Positions 1 to 11,688 are shown, numbered from the stretch's first letter. The stretch is DNA of 64,000 nucleotides from Schoenoplectus triqueter (GCA_964058805.1 CAXKVV010000282.1:186001-250000), one strand, 5' to 3'. A program made the numbers and translations. The notes: a model not told the origin generated them from the sequence alone.

Positions 1-424
1 TCTACTCCACGAAATTAAGCATTTTGAATGTAGCCTCTCCAACTAGTGTACTGTGTACAATCATGACGCAAAAAATAATATGTAATTCACACTCATTTTT
101 TTCCTACAAAGGCATGTTGTCGATGGACTCTTCCTATCTCTCTCTATTTTTATTAATATTGTTATGATAATTGTTATTAATGTTTCTAAACTTACGCCTT
201 ATTTATTAATGAATATTTGTTACTGATTCTTTGGTACTTTTATTATCGCTTCCTATGGTAACATCATATGGAGCATATTCCTCAAATTAGAAAATTTTAT
301 TGGAATTCGATGTACTTGGTGTGACAGCCTTCTCGCGAGCGAGTGTAAGACCAGTAACCAGTTAAACCACGACGTGGGAATATTGGTAATTACAACAAGC
401 TGTTTTACTCCCTTTTTTATAAGT
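1..424. other. AT-rich intergenic, nothing recognised
   Basis: No coding potential, RNA gene or repeat boundary could be recognised in this stretch. Confidence 0.5.
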
Positions 425-1005
425 AAATGAGTAAATTATGCAAATGGTTCTTGAAATTAAAAATATAATTTTTTATTAAATTGATCTTTATAGTTTCAAG
501 ATTTTTATCCAAAACCTTTTGTTATCATTTTGGTCTTCGAAATTTCAAATGTAACAATTTAGTCGTTAACATTTCATTAACTAATCATTTTGATCCTTGA
601 ACTTTTTTTATTTATAACAAATTAGTTCTATAATTGTCAATATAGCATATATTATAATATTTATAAATAATATTTAATTAATTTACAATTGTATGAATAT
701 CAATATAGCATTTTTATTACTATATATGTACTAAAATAATGCTATGAACATGATTATATCATTTTGAAATAAATTTTAAATATAAAACCAATTTGTTATA
801 AATAAAAAACTTAAGGATAAAATTAGTAATAAATGATACTTTAAGAATTAAATTGGTGCTTCAAAATTTAATTTTAAGGATCAAAATAATAACAAAGTGA
901 TACTTTAAAAACCAAATTGATACTTTTAAAAATTTAAGGATTAATTTAATAAAAAAAGATGATACCTTAAGAATCATTTGTATAATTTAGTTAAAGCAAA
1001 TATAT
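425..1005. repeat. Long imperfect foldback (MITE-like) element
   Basis: The left end (around AATTATGCAAATGGTTCTTG) and the reverse complement of the right end (around ATTTGTATAATTTAG) match with scattered differences over more than 60 bp. The arms carry the phrase 'ttaaggatcaaaat' in inverted orientation. The whole 580 bp can fold on itself. No ORF lies inside, so it is read as a non-autonomous DNA element. No clear target duplication was seen. Confidence 0.5.
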
Positions 1006-1396
1006 TAAAGTAAAAAGTAGTTGAAAAATAGAATTATTATTTTTAAACAAAGAAGCTACATAAAGATGGTTATAAAGCTTAATTAGTTGAGTTTGATATA
1101 AAGAATATTTTTAGCATCTCATATCAACTATATTTAGTTTGAAGTTTGAGATTTAAAGGCCTTGTATGAGCTCATCTGTGCAACATGTTGAATTTCAATC
1201 TATTGTGCTTCCATAAGCACTTCGATCGGAAAATTTACGGTTCAAATTTCAAAATTCGATCTTTAAAATATTGATCTAGATATCTCAAAAAAAATGTATG
1301 AAAAATTTATAGCATATTCATTCTTACTGATTTTAAAATTTTATTACTATCTTAAAAAAATACCATTGAGTCTATATATATATATATATATGAAAA

Positions 1397-1775
1397 AAGT
1401 GAGGCCATGATGCTTCACGAAGTACAAGATCTTCCGTACTTTGCATCCATATCTCAAATTTAAATTTCAAATGATCGATCCAAACTGTTGAACATGATCT
1501 TCATATTAAAATATCATTGGAGATCAAATTTTATATTTTTTTTAAATTGCTATGTTTTAGATGGGGGAAAAATCTTTAGTATTGGATGGTGCAGATATCT
1601 TTAGATGAACAATTTTTGTATTCATCTTATAAAAAAATATATAATTTGATCTCCAAAGATATTTCAATAAGAAGATCATATTCAACGATTTGGATCGGAC
1701 ATTTAGACTTTAAAATTTGAGATATCGATGCGAAGCACAAAAGATTTTGTGTTTCGTGAAACACTATAGCCTCAT
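1397..1775. repeat. Foldback element, family A, copy 1
   Basis: Starts AAAGTGAGGCCATGATGCTT and ends with its near reverse complement CACTATAGCCTCATT. Arms of about 160 bp flank a loop of about 60 bp. A (TA)n run borders both sides (1373-1391 and 1776-1790). It is a diverged sister of the copy at 7489-7895, with the same arm order and the same loop phrase 'ttggatggtgcaga'. No ORF. Confidence 0.75.

Positions 1776-1821
<46 letters not shown>
1776..1821. repeat. (TA)n(GA)n microsatellite
   Basis: A TA run passes directly into a GA run of about 30 bp. It separates two foldback elements. The same TA-then-GA order recurs at 2214-2254, 32483-32500, 60558-60572 and 63752-63770. Confidence 0.9.
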
Positions 1822-1826
<5 letters not shown>

Positions 1827-2212
1827 ATTATGGTGTCTTGCAAAGAAAATAAATATTTTTTCTTTGGGGTGAGATTTCATATCCAGACGACTCAAATGGT
1901 CAACCTAAGTTGCTCAATTATTTTTTCATGTTGAAATCTTATGGGATATTAAATTTCATATTTTTTTTTGAGATTTCTAACTATTTTCTAAATTATTGTT
2001 AATATCAGCCTTGTTTAACATTAGAGAATTATCTATTTCAAAGCTATTTTAAAAAATAACTAGAAAGTTAAAAAATCATGAAATTTAGTATCCCATAAGA
2101 TTTTGACATAAAGAAAATATTGATAACTTATATTGAGCGTTTGGACCGTAGAAATATGAAAACTCATCCCAAAGTAAAAATATTTTTTTTACTTGTAAAG
2201 CACCGTAATGCT

Positions 2213-2214
<2 letters not shown>
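1822..2214. repeat. Foldback element, family B
   Basis: The left arm (ATAAATTATGGTGTCTTGCA...) pairs with the right arm (...TTGTAAAGCACCGTAATGCT). Internal matching blocks include 'gaaatcttatgggata' and its inverse 'tatcccataagatttt'. It is flanked on both sides by (TA)n or (GA)n. No ORF. Confidence 0.7.

Positions 2215-2254
<40 letters not shown>
2214..2254. repeat. (TA)n(GA)n microsatellite
   Basis: A TA run followed by a GA run, bordering family B on the right. The sequence after it (ATTCTATGGTGAGTTATCAA) resembles the start of another foldback arm, but no matching second arm was found. Confidence 0.85.
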
Positions 2255-3780
2255 AATTCTATGGTGAGTTATCAAGTTTTTTTTTTTTGCTTCAGCATCT
2301 AAGTCGTCCGATCTAAATGTTGATGAGGTGTTTGATCAATGACTTTTTAATTTTCCATCGCGTTACTGGGGATATCCAGTTGAACCCTTCAACACTTTTT
2401 TTCACTCCTGATCATTCTCTCTCCTATAACCAATTTAAATTCGAAAATGGAAAGATTAGAAAGGGGAGGCGAAGAGAGAAAAACCTAACGTCGTGCTGAG
2501 CCTTACCCTGCGCTTCGTCAGCCCTACCGCGAATGCGGATCTGTGAGGCCTACCATCCACTTTCTTTTCGCTTTCCTCTATCTCCCAATTCATATCCTAG
2601 AGGCACTGGAGGCCTGCGATGCAATTTGTACTCTAATAATCTCTTATGATTTGCACTACACCCTGGTGACTTATCTTTTGCGATTTCTACTCCATCTGTC
2701 TACATTTGTGATCTTGATGGGTGGGTAATTTTTTTTGCTAAAACTTTATTTTGTAGAAATTAGGATTAACATATCCTGTTTGTTTTGTTCAAAACCAAGC
2801 GACATGAAAATTAACAAAATTATTGTCTTATGTGTCTTACCTGATTAATGAGAAAATTATTATATCTGAACTATGCAGTTAGAAGGAGACATCGTGGAGC
2901 TAGAATAATGTCTTCTAGTAAACATGTGAGTGTGACTTATAAGTTGCAGTATGAAACCCAGAGCCTAAAAGGTTGTACTGAACAGTCAACTAACTTGGTG
3001 AATGCTTAAGCTCCATGGTAGGTTGATCAAATCCTTGCTCAGTAGTTAATTAGAAAAATATTAACCAAATTGGGACTAAATAATATGTTTTGGTAGGTTG
3101 ATCAAATCGGTGCCTTATCAAACAAATACTTGGGACTATGCTCTGACTATATCATTTATTCTTTTTTTTTTCTAGTCCAAAAATATTTGTCGAAGAAGAA
3201 CAAAGAGTGAGCAACAAATATGAAATATCAAGCAATGATGCAAAGATTCAGTTAAAGAGTGAGCAACAAACAATGAAAAGTCAAGAATTGTATGGAACTT
3301 CTACTGCTCTAATGGATTTATATTTGGAACAAATTTAGTATTTGAATTTGTATTCAGAATAGATTTAGTATTTAAATGTGTATTAGAATTAAAGAATTTG
3401 TTAGAACTGCATGTAAGAATGCAATTATGCTGGAACGGCTATATGAAAGAGTAATTTCAATAGCTGTATGAAAGAGTCAGTGGAGTAAATTACAATGGAC
3501 TAATTCAAGTTCTGATAAAGCAGGTATGCACTTTTGTTTGTACTTCTTTTATTTTGTGAAGTTAAATAAGACATTTAGTGTCTGGTTAATGAATTACCTT
3601 GACAATATGCACACTTATACTTATTTTAGTATCGATTAATTGGAAGCACTAAATTTAGAACATTTATCAGTATTTTATAGCTCACAGCTAGTAAAAAAAT
3701 TATTGAACTCATAGCTCAAGAGACAAGGCAAAGAATGAAATAATGAATTTTCACTTAGTACATAGAAGCTTTTGTGGGGA
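2255..3780. other. Non-coding stretch, nothing assigned
   Basis: Short ORFs at 2317-2499 and 2543-2728 show no recognisable motif and are probably chance. The segment 2400-2720 is less AT-rich than its surroundings and could be transcribed, but no splice-supported reading frame was found. Confidence 0.4.
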
Positions 3781-3784
3781 AAAA

Positions 3785-4085
3785 ATGGGAAAAAATTTAT
3801 AGACGTGTTCTTCTATCTATAGGTTGATGGTCATTCAAATTATATGAAATTCCATTATCGTTTGATATTTTATCAAAGATTGTTAAATTGAAACCGTTGT
3901 AAATTATATAAAATTTTGTTAATCTTTAATGGAGTATCAAACAATAATGAAATTATATGAAATTTAAATGACCATTAATCTATGAGTTATAAAGTTTTTT
4001 CCATTTTAAAGAATTTTATTAATATTTATTTAAAAAATTATTATCAAAATTATCAAAATAACCATTATCAAGTGATCCCACCCTA
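3785..4085. repeat. Foldback element, family F, copy 1 (left end eroded)
   Basis: Inverted arms centre near 3890. The left phrase 'ttgatggtcattcaaat' and its inverse 'atttaaatgaccattaa' lie on either side of a core with 'tcaaacaataatgaaatta'. The right end reads 'aataaccattatcaagtga'. The same arrangement is present, better preserved, at 54950-55320. Confidence 0.65.
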
Positions 4086-6412
4086 TATATCATCTTTTAC
4101 CGATGGGTTCCCACAGAACATAATATTGCCGATTCTCATATCTAGCAAATCTCATTCTATATTCCACATGTTATCCCACAAAAAACGAAGATTCTAGAAG
4201 AATTTTAAAGAGAGTTTATTTCAATGTCAAAGTATTTCTCTTGTAATTTCTCCACTAGGGACGCCTCTAGCTCTAGTGCATGAAATACTCATTAATGGTA
4301 TATCTGAACACTTTATTCTATATTTTATCAAACATTTTATGATAGTGATTGGTTGTCACATATCTTATTGTCGATTCTTTTTCCATCACATTATATTTTA
4401 TACATTTCCATAACAACTAAATACATTCTAAAATGATTTGAAATAAATTTGTATAGGTTTGGTCAACTTCAGTGAGCAAGTTACAAAAAAGTGAATGCAA
4501 TTTACTCACAAGACCACGACAAAAGATTTGCTTTATAAATGTTTGACCAGGTCACTAAATTTTAGTAAAAATAATGTTCAATCAAATATATGTTAGTTAT
4601 AATTTAAGGTAGATTATGTTATGGTTCGAAATAATTTTAGATCATATAATTTTGAATATGGAATGGTTAAGTTAAAAAATACAATTAAAGAAGGGAGGTT
4701 AATGAGTAAAAATCACTACCATTGATTAATATATTAATAATATTTCTTCTGATCCATAACAAAATTAATTAGCCATAATTTAATTAGGAAAGACTCAATT
4801 AGGAGTTTCAAATTGTTTTAATTCAACATAATTCAATTCAAAATACTATTTACTTGTAAAAAAAAGGTTAATTTCCTTCCGATTATAAGTCAAATCCTTT
4901 TTTCGACTATTTCTTCACTTTTCACTTGTGCGTCGTTCGAGTATTAATCGGAATTATGAGATAATAATAATAAAACAAGTGGGACGGGGTCACTAAGGCC
5001 TGTTGGGTAAATGGGCTGACAAGTTTTCAGTGTGGGAACTATCCATAAATGGGTCTCCACAATCGGCTACGAGTAGAGAAGCCATATCATGATACTGTAT
5101 ATCAATGAGTATAACGCTTGCAGAAATGACAAGGTGACAATAACTTCGTCTTGTCGTGTGGGGGTGGGGGTGGGGGTCCACCACTGGTGGATATGAGTGT
5201 TGTAATGGTTGTTATCACAGCTTGTGGTCCTCTTCTAGATAATGTGTCAGCTACTTTATTTTTAACCCTTTTTTGTATTTAATTACATCATCCAGCCCTA
5301 ATAATTTGCACTACCCTTGCATATATAAAAAAAATTATAAAAGGTCCTTCTTGTTCATTTTTTTATTTGGAATTTGGAATTTCTTTGTGAGATAAACACA
5401 GTATCTGTTTGGCTTATTGTGTTTCAATGCTATTTTTAATATTATTATTTAATTAAACCGGTAAAACAATTTGAAAACAGTATGTTGGAAAATGCGATGC
5501 TCGTTATATATTTAAGCCTATCAAGCCACGGTAAAAATTGAAATTAATTGAAAAGAAAAAGAATTATTTTATCTATTTTCTCAGTTGCTATTTATGTTAT
5601 CGTCCAAATATTATTTTACTAATCTAGAAGTATAGTCTTGGAATCATATATTCGACAATATTTTTTTCTCACAATAAGGCATATTATTATAATGTTTTTC
5701 GAAATCCAGGATATTTTTATAATTCAGTTTATAGAAGCATATAATTAAAGATTTTATTTTTATTTTTTTTCCAAAGGAGAGTCGGTTGCTCCCCCTTTGA
5801 CAATGCATAACCCTGCCCATTATTGGCAATCAGTTTTTCAGTCTCTTATTTAGGGGAACATATATTAGTAATGACTTGTTTTTCTTGTTTGCCAAATGAA
5901 GCAAACATTGTTAAGGATATTGTTTTGTTGATGGCGTTAAGGAACAAATCTATTCGAAAAAGGGACATGCGTATGTGCTTGGATGTATATATACACTAAC
6001 AGTAAGGATAAAGACAATTTAATCCATGTTAACAGGGAAGAAGCAAAGTCCGGACCTCCCATACCAGCAATTAGGAAAAAAAATGTAAGGTATAATAAAT
6101 ATTTTTTAAAAGAAATATTATGTAGCAATGTAATGTAGTACCGAATGTAGTTATTACCTTATACAAATTGTAAAAAATTTCGTGTATATGTCATAAACAC
6201 TCGATATGTTTAATACAAATAATTTTAGATTTTAGTATAAACATTTTTATTCAGTGACAGAGCCACATTAAATAATGCCCACCCCTGGCTCAACATATTT
6301 GCAAAATATGTTTTTATTTGTATGTTTTTTTTTTCAGAAAAAGTATAAAGAATATGCTTATAGATTAAAATAATTCTGAAATTATGCCTCATTCTGCAAA
6401 CTTTACCTTATC
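4086..6412. other. Intergenic, nothing assigned
   Basis: AT-rich DNA with no convincing ORF. A short strand-asymmetric G run (three runs of five G split by single T, about 5160-5177) stands out. No gene or clear repeat boundary was recognised. Confidence 0.4.
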
Positions 6413-6437
6413 AAACCCTAAACCCTAAACCCTAAAT
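6413..6437 (+). repeat. Short interstitial telomere-type repeat (AAACCCT)3
   Basis: Three perfect units of the plant telomere heptamer plus a partial fourth. It is too short to mark a former chromosome end. It may be a promoter-type telo-box or a chance or repair-derived insertion. Confidence 0.8.
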
Positions 6438-6647
6438 CATCCGGTAACTTAAGTAATAACTAGCTAGAATAGTGTCAAAAATATCATAGCTTCAGACGTA
6501 CATGGACAAGGAACCACACCAGATTTTGTCAAATGAAGTACTTCCTAATTTTAGAAATATGAAGTACTTACTACTTTAATGGTGCTATTAAATTGCAAGT
6601 CTAATTGCAACGTTGTTATGGTATAAATATATATACAGAGAGAGAGG

Positions 6648-7036
6648 GTTTGTTATTGTATACTTCCAGTAGCAATTTGATCAAAACATTATCAGTCCAA
6701 ATTTTAATTTAAAGAGCTCAATAAAAATTTTATATCATAATCTTATAAAATACTAATTTATATCGTGTTTAGAGTTAATTTACTATAGTTAATGATTTTT
6801 AAAATATAGCCCTAAAATAATAGAAAATTAGTAAAAATTTATATGTCAAAAATATTTATTTTCTAAAAATTATTTAACATAGTAAACTAACTTCAAGCAC
6901 GATAAAAATTAATATTCTACAATATTATGATATAAATATTTTGTTGAGTTACTTAAATTAAAATTTCGAACATGAAAAATTAAAATTTAGACTGGTAGCG
7001 TTTTGGCTGAAGTGCTACCAGAAGCACAATAAATAA
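6648..7036. repeat. Foldback element, family G
   Basis: The left arm (GTTTGTTATTGTATACTTCC, then 'cagtccaaattttaattt') is matched in reverse by 'aaaattaaaatttagactgg' and 'ggaagcacaataaataaac'-type sequence on the right. The inner arm phrase 'gagttaatttactatagtta' matches 'taacatagtaaactaacttc' inverted. It is bordered by (TA)n/(GA)n on the left and (TA)n on the right. Confidence 0.65.
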
Positions 7037-7060
7037 ACTATATATATATATATATAAATG

Positions 7061-7474
7061 TATGAGTAAAGATACCGTGAGTTTAAGCTCATGGAGGCCG
7101 TGAGCTTAACTCAAAAAGCATATCAAATCATCTCTAAATTTTAATTTATCATTCTCATTAAATTCTTTATATTAAAATCTTATGGGATGCAAAAATTTGG
7201 AGTGTTTTGAGTTTTTTAAATTATGATTTTTAATTTTTGAAAATTAGCTCTAAAAAAATAATAATATATTCAATACTTGAACATCATTTAAAAATAAAAA
7301 TAAAAACGGTGACTTAAAAATCTCAAAACACTCTAAATTTTTGCATCCCATAAGATTTTCATATAAAGAATTTAATGAGAATAATAAATTAAAATTTGGA
7401 GATGATTTGATATGTTTTTTGAGTTAAACTCACAGAAGTCCCCCGTAAACTTAAGCTCACGGTATTTTTACTAT
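7061..7474. repeat. Foldback element, family C
   Basis: The ends TGAGTAAAGATACCGTGAGT and CTCACGGTATTTTTACTA are inverse copies. The arms share 'aaatcatctctaaattttaa', 'cattctcattaaattcttta' and 'cttatgggatgcaaaaattt' in inverted order, about 170 bp each. It sits between (TA)n runs and abuts family A copy 2. A single arm of the same family lies at 32895-32985. Confidence 0.75.
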
Positions 7475-7488
7475 ATATATATATATAT

Positions 7489-7895
7489 AGAGTGAGGCTA
7501 TGGTGCTTCGCGAAGCACAAAACCTCCCGTGCTTCGCGTCCGTATCTCGAATTTGAAAATTCATACGCCCGATCCAAACCGTTGAACATGATCTTCATAT
7601 TGAACTATCTTTGGAGATCAAAATTTATATTTTTTTGAATTTTTTTGCTATTTTTTAGATGGGTACAAAATCACTAGTTTTGGATGGTGCAGAAATCGTT
7701 AGATCAGCAAATTTTATACTCATTTAAAAAATAGCAAAAAAATTCAAAAAAAAATATAAAATTTGATCTTCAAAGATATTTCAATATGAAGATCATGTTC
7801 AACGGTTTGGATCGAGCGTATGAACTTTCAAATTCGAGATACGGACGCGAAGCACGGGAGGTTTTGTGCTTCGCGAAGCACCATAGCCTCACTCT
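7489..7895. repeat. Foldback element, family A, copy 2 (near-perfect palindrome)
   Basis: Arms of about 170 bp pair almost completely. The terminal sequence is AGAGTGAGGCTATGGTGCTT and its inverse AAGCACCATAGCCTCACTCT, with the self-complementary block GTGCTTCGCGAAGCAC near each end. The loop of about 60 bp contains 'ttggatggtgcagaaatcg'. (TA)n borders both ends (7472-7488 and 7896-7913). No coding capacity. Its higher arm identity suggests it is younger than copy 1. Confidence 0.85.
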
Positions 7896-7913
7896 ATATA
7901 TATATATATATAT

Positions 7914-8234
7914 TGTGAGTGATATAATCATATGAGCATTATGCATTTTTATAATTGCACAAAGTTATATATGTACTAACTAATAATGTCACATCAGCGA
8001 AAATTGTTATTGAGAACAAAATTACAGTGTGCAATACTTTGAGACCAATGTCTCTAATTTATAAAGAAAACAGAAATGCGGTCATGGACGCGAATTGCAC
8101 TGACTCATCTCTCAGTCTTGCTGAACCTACATCCCCTGTTTAATTAATGACAGTGTGTTAACCATTGATGAATGTCCCGTGTTGTATGTTGCAAAAGCAC
8201 CCACATCGGCCTGTGCTCATCTCTTAAACATCTT
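7914..8234. other. Short intergenic stretch
   Basis: No gene recognised. ORFs here are short and without motifs. The right part may belong to the 3' tail of the adjacent LINE remnant. Confidence 0.3.
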
Positions 8235-8812
8235 CTATTTCTTTCTTTCAATAAATTCCAAAAGCGTTAGACACAGTGTGTCCCATAAATTATGGTGTGT
8301 CGCCGGTATGAAATCTGCAATGAACAGCCATGTTTGTTGAATAGTTAAGCCCAGTGGAATTGGTGGCATGTTAACATGGTCTCTTAGCGCCTGCCAGAAT
8401 CTGATTGCAAAGTTGCATTTCAAAAAAAGTGTCGTGCTGATTCAAGAGTTTGCCCCTAACAACGCCATATTCTGCACATTTAGATCTGTGATGTCCATTC
8501 CTCTGTTTTTCTTCAATGCGCATACCTTTCCCCATGAAATCAAAGATGATATACAGACAGCTGATTCATTGCCACACCAAAGGAAATTCCAACGTACCGG
8601 GTCAATGTGTTTGAGACTTTGAGTATGCCTTTAGGTATCAGAAAGGTCTGCATGTAATGCATCAGTAGTGCTGATATAACAGATTTGACGAGGACCGACC
8701 TCCCTCTCGGTGAAAGCATGACCCCCTTCCACCCACTCAACTTGTTTTGCACCGACTCCAGTATAGGTTGATAGGCTCGCTTTGGCAACTTTTTGATCGA
8801 CGAGGGCAACTT
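8235..8812 (-). pseudogene. Decayed plant L1-type LINE, RT C-terminal part
   Basis: Reading the minus strand, a segment ending near 8809 encodes KLSGWKGVMLSPRGRSVLVK followed by a MHYMQTFLIPKG-like stretch. That order (LSxW, GR, VLVKSV, P) is typical of the region just after the reverse-transcriptase palm in plant L1-like non-LTR elements. Further on, KNRGMDITDLNVQNMALLG matches the conserved 'GG.GI.DL...N.ALL' block. NFAIRFWQALRDH resembles the zf-RVT 'fa..vW' segment. The frames do not join: there are shifts and a deletion between the blocks. The 5' part of the LINE is absent and the fragment stops close to an LTR at 8950. It is a dead remnant. Confidence 0.7.
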
Positions 8813-8949
8813 GTATTGAGGTCATGAACATGATGATTAAAAGAACTTGTGTACCCTTTATACCCTTGATGATCAATTGCCTTGGCCACTATGGCAACGA
8901 CGGCCGCTCCACCGAAACTCCCTCTCCACGCACCCTTCACGCTCTTGAT

Positions 8950-9240
8950 AATTGAATTCATTACATATTGAAAACATATAATTAAATAATATTTTATGAT
9001 TTATATAACATAGAATTTTCTCAAATTAACTCTACTATTTTTAAAATATCATTCACTACTTTATATAAATTACTCCATTAATTTCATTACTTTCTAAATA
9101 TAATTATCTACTAATTTTGACTAATATCTTTCTTAAAATAACTTATAATCATTCTATGTTTTTGCTGAAATTAGCTCTACCAAAAATAATTTTCTAAATA
9201 AAAAATATTCTAAAAATATATTTTGAATCAATTTTTAACA
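8950..9240 (-). repeat. 3' LTR of an old minus-strand copia-type element (eroded)
   Basis: On the minus strand this begins TGTTAAAAATTG at 9240. It aligns, with many substitutions, to 28560-28857: shared phrases are 'ttctcaaattaactctacta', 'aacttataatcattctatg' and 'aaataattttctaaataaaa'-like. About 50 bp of the inner end found in the right LTR is missing or unrecognisable here. Just inside (9241-9250) the minus strand reads AATGAGGAG, a plausible polypurine tract. Confidence 0.75.
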
Positions 9241-9357
9241 CTCCTCATTGATTCAAAAATTCTAACTTCAAGTTGGTTTTTCTTTCACAAACTTCTTTGT
9301 TGACGACTATTTCTTTTATAATTGATAAGTGCCCCCTCTTTTTTCTTTTTTTGGCTC

Positions 9358-9855
9358 TTAACCCCCTCTTCCTTTTTTGACTCTAGATCTTTTAATCACT
9401 TCTTTTTTAGCATTCACAATCTTCTTAGTAGTGCCATTTTTTAACGCTGAACCCAACTCAGGAACCAGAGTATTTGAATCAGGCTCATCAGATTTTGGCT
9501 CAGCTTTCTTAGTCTTGGTAAATTTCTTGATGACACTAAATGGGTACTTTGTCTTCTTCTTCGGAGAAGATGACTCCTCTATAATAGACTTTCCATTACG
9601 GTCAACCATCGGAGTAGGTGTCACCTCTTCATTCTAGGTTGTACTCCCAACTTTTTCTGGATCTTCAGCCTCATGGTCTTGCATAAATCTTAATAAACTA
9701 AATACATTATTTGTTCTTTGGTCAGATGTAAAATGTGTCAATTGCCTCTCTTGTGACAGTAGAAACTCTTCAACAAAGGTTAGAGGAGATTCAAGCTTGC
9801 CTCCAAACTCTCTGACGTCACTTGCATCAACTTTGTCAAACAAATTGCTTGTCAT
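9358..9855 (-). pseudogene. Lys-rich unknown downstream region of the old element
   Basis: Two minus-strand reading frames follow the gag remnant. One (9855-9634) begins MTSNLFDKVDASDVREFGGK. The other (9624-9358) is rich in Lys, Ser and Pro, with KKKTKYPFSVIKKFTKTKK and a basic C-terminal tail. They are separated only by a stop near 9634-9625. Neither resembles protease, integrase, RT or RNase H, which would be expected downstream of a copia gag. It could be an element-specific accessory region, a captured host fragment, or noise. The function is not known. Confidence 0.4.
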
Positions 9856-9899
9856 GAAGATAGTTGGTTGTTTATCTTTCTCTTCTGTATGATTTGTTT

Positions 9900-10393
9900 G
9901 ACTTTCTTCTATTTATTTATTATAACAATCTGCTTGATTGCTTCTTCCTTGACCTATACCTCCTCTGTCAGAGTTAGTTCGTCCTCTGTTGGGATTGTAA
10001 CTCCCTCTTGATGACTCTCCCTTCATATAAAAAGTCTTCTCATCGTCTTTATCTTCTGTCTTTGACATCCTTGATTCATAAGTCTGCAATGACCCCATCA
10101 GTTCATCAAAAGAATAAACGTCTAAATTTTTTGACTCTTCTATTACTGCTACCACATGATCGAACTTAGGTGTTAGACTTCTCAACACCTTTGCCACCAC
10201 AATCTTCTCCTTCATGGTGTTTCCAAATACTCTAATTTGATTGATCACCGTTTATACTCTTGAAAAGAAAATTTATATTTTTTCTACCTTGTTCATCTAT
10301 AATGTTTTAAAGTCTGCGTAGGTCTTGAAGTTTGATTGTCATGATTCGAATACTCCCTTGAAATATTTTTTTTAGGGTTGTCCGTGCTTCCTT
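9900..10393 (-). pseudogene. gag of the old minus-strand element, 3' part
   Basis: Minus strand. The stretch from 10248 encodes INQIRVFGNTMKEKIVVAKV, then LRSLTPKFDHVV, an IEESKNLDVYSFDELMGSL block and a basic Arg/Gly/Asn-rich tail ending CYNK. This order is the core of a Ty1/copia capsid (UBN2/retrotran_gag type). The tail stops at the first half of the zinc knuckle, so the knuckle is incomplete. Upstream, between 10393 and 10250, a frame encoding TLKKIFQGSIRIMTIKLQDL continues the same domain with one or more frameshifts or stops. The reading frame is interrupted at 10393 by the tandem copia array and resumes at 28192. The lesions show this gag was already dead or decayed after insertion. 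Confidence 0.75.
10389..10393 (+). repeat. Target site duplication TCCTT (left)
   Basis: The five bases directly before LTR1 are repeated directly after LTR3 (28192-28196). Removing the array plus one copy joins the gag frame of the host element. Confidence 0.95.
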
Positions 10394-11519
10394 TGTTAGT
10401 TTGTAATAATCTTGAAGTCAATAATACGATAAATTTGTTATATAAAGCTTTGTTCATGAATTGGATATTTAAACGATATTTTGTTTCCTTGAGTATTATT
10501 GAATTTATGAATCATTCCGAGTTCATGACTGGAATTGTGAAACTTCATAATATAGAATATACTCTTAAAAGTCACTAACCAAGGTAATTAGCAGGAACAC
10601 TAATTAACCGTTATCAGGTTAGTATGTGGATTAAATGATGGTCAAGTTTTACAGACCATAGACAAAGAGTTGTCATTTTAATCACATAAATAGATGTTCT
10701 AGGAACATCGTATTTGATAGACCCCGAATGAAACATTAAATGGAATTGTGTTCGTGTCATTAATGTTTTCGTTCAGTATTAAATTCTAAAGTATGAGGTA
10801 TTCATTTTTCCTACATAAGATATGTATGTGTGTGATTTCTACCAAACGTTATCCGTAAAAGGTGGCTATAAAGGTAGCTCTTCGGTATACATAACTTATG
10901 CGGAGGAAGAGATGGTTTGCCAAAAGTACTATTGTCCCTCATATTTCTATATGAGTTATAGCATCACTGGGCCCCTTGATAGAGTAAGATTATCTGCTAG
11001 CAGTATAATTACAAGAGTAATTATATTTGATATTTTACTCAGGATCAAGAAAAGATTAAGTTTGCAAGGATGACACATACCTACCTTGAAACTGATCTGA
11101 TAGCTATGAGACAAAAGAATTAAACACAAGTAAATAGTTTACTGGATCATGATATTGTACAGTACATCATCATCTGTGTAATTGGATGGTCATAGTGCAT
11201 TCTGCCAGATGCCTCCTATGATTATAGAAGTTAAAAGGGTTTTAACTCTATTTACCAACATAACACGGATCCTGTCGGGTCACACCGTATAGGAGTTAAT
11301 CGGAGAATCTTATTGATTAATTATAAATTGTTTATAATTAATAATAAGATGGTTATAATTAATTATATATGATATAATTATATTTGTCATAGAGATGACA
11401 AGAAGCAAAAATCAGATTGAATTTATAACGTGTTGGACACGTCGTATAAATTCGCCGAAACAACAACCGAGAAAAATATAATTGTAGATGACAATTATAT
11501 ATATATTTGATTTGGATTT

Positions 11520-11670
11520 TAAATGTTAATTATGGATTTGAATTATGGGCCAAAAGCCCATTAATAATTAAAGCCTTAATTAATAATTAAAAGCCCAAAA
11601 TCAGAAAAGCCCAAAATCCAAAAGCCCAAGGGTATTTCGGTAATTTGGCCAAAAGCCCAATGGCAAACTT
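11520..11670 (+). promoter_or_regulatory. LTR block rich in AAAGCCCA motifs
   Basis: About seven copies of AAGCCCA (complement TGGGCTT) occur in 150 bp of the presumed U3. TGGGCY elements are known in plant promoters of growth-related genes, so a regulatory role is possible but not shown. The same block occurs at +7844 and +15688. Confidence 0.45.
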
Positions 11671-11688
11671 GTAAATTTGGATCTTAGA

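Noticed and set aside
5156..5178. Possible G-quadruplex (three runs of five G)
   Set aside because: Only three long runs; a stable four-run structure would need to split them. Kept as a note only.
6413..6437. Former telomere or chromosome fusion point
   Set aside because: Only three heptamers; far too short.
10378..11073. ORFs inside the LTRs (66-83 codons, repeated three times)
   Set aside because: They are part of the repeated LTR and show no protein motif; likely chance.
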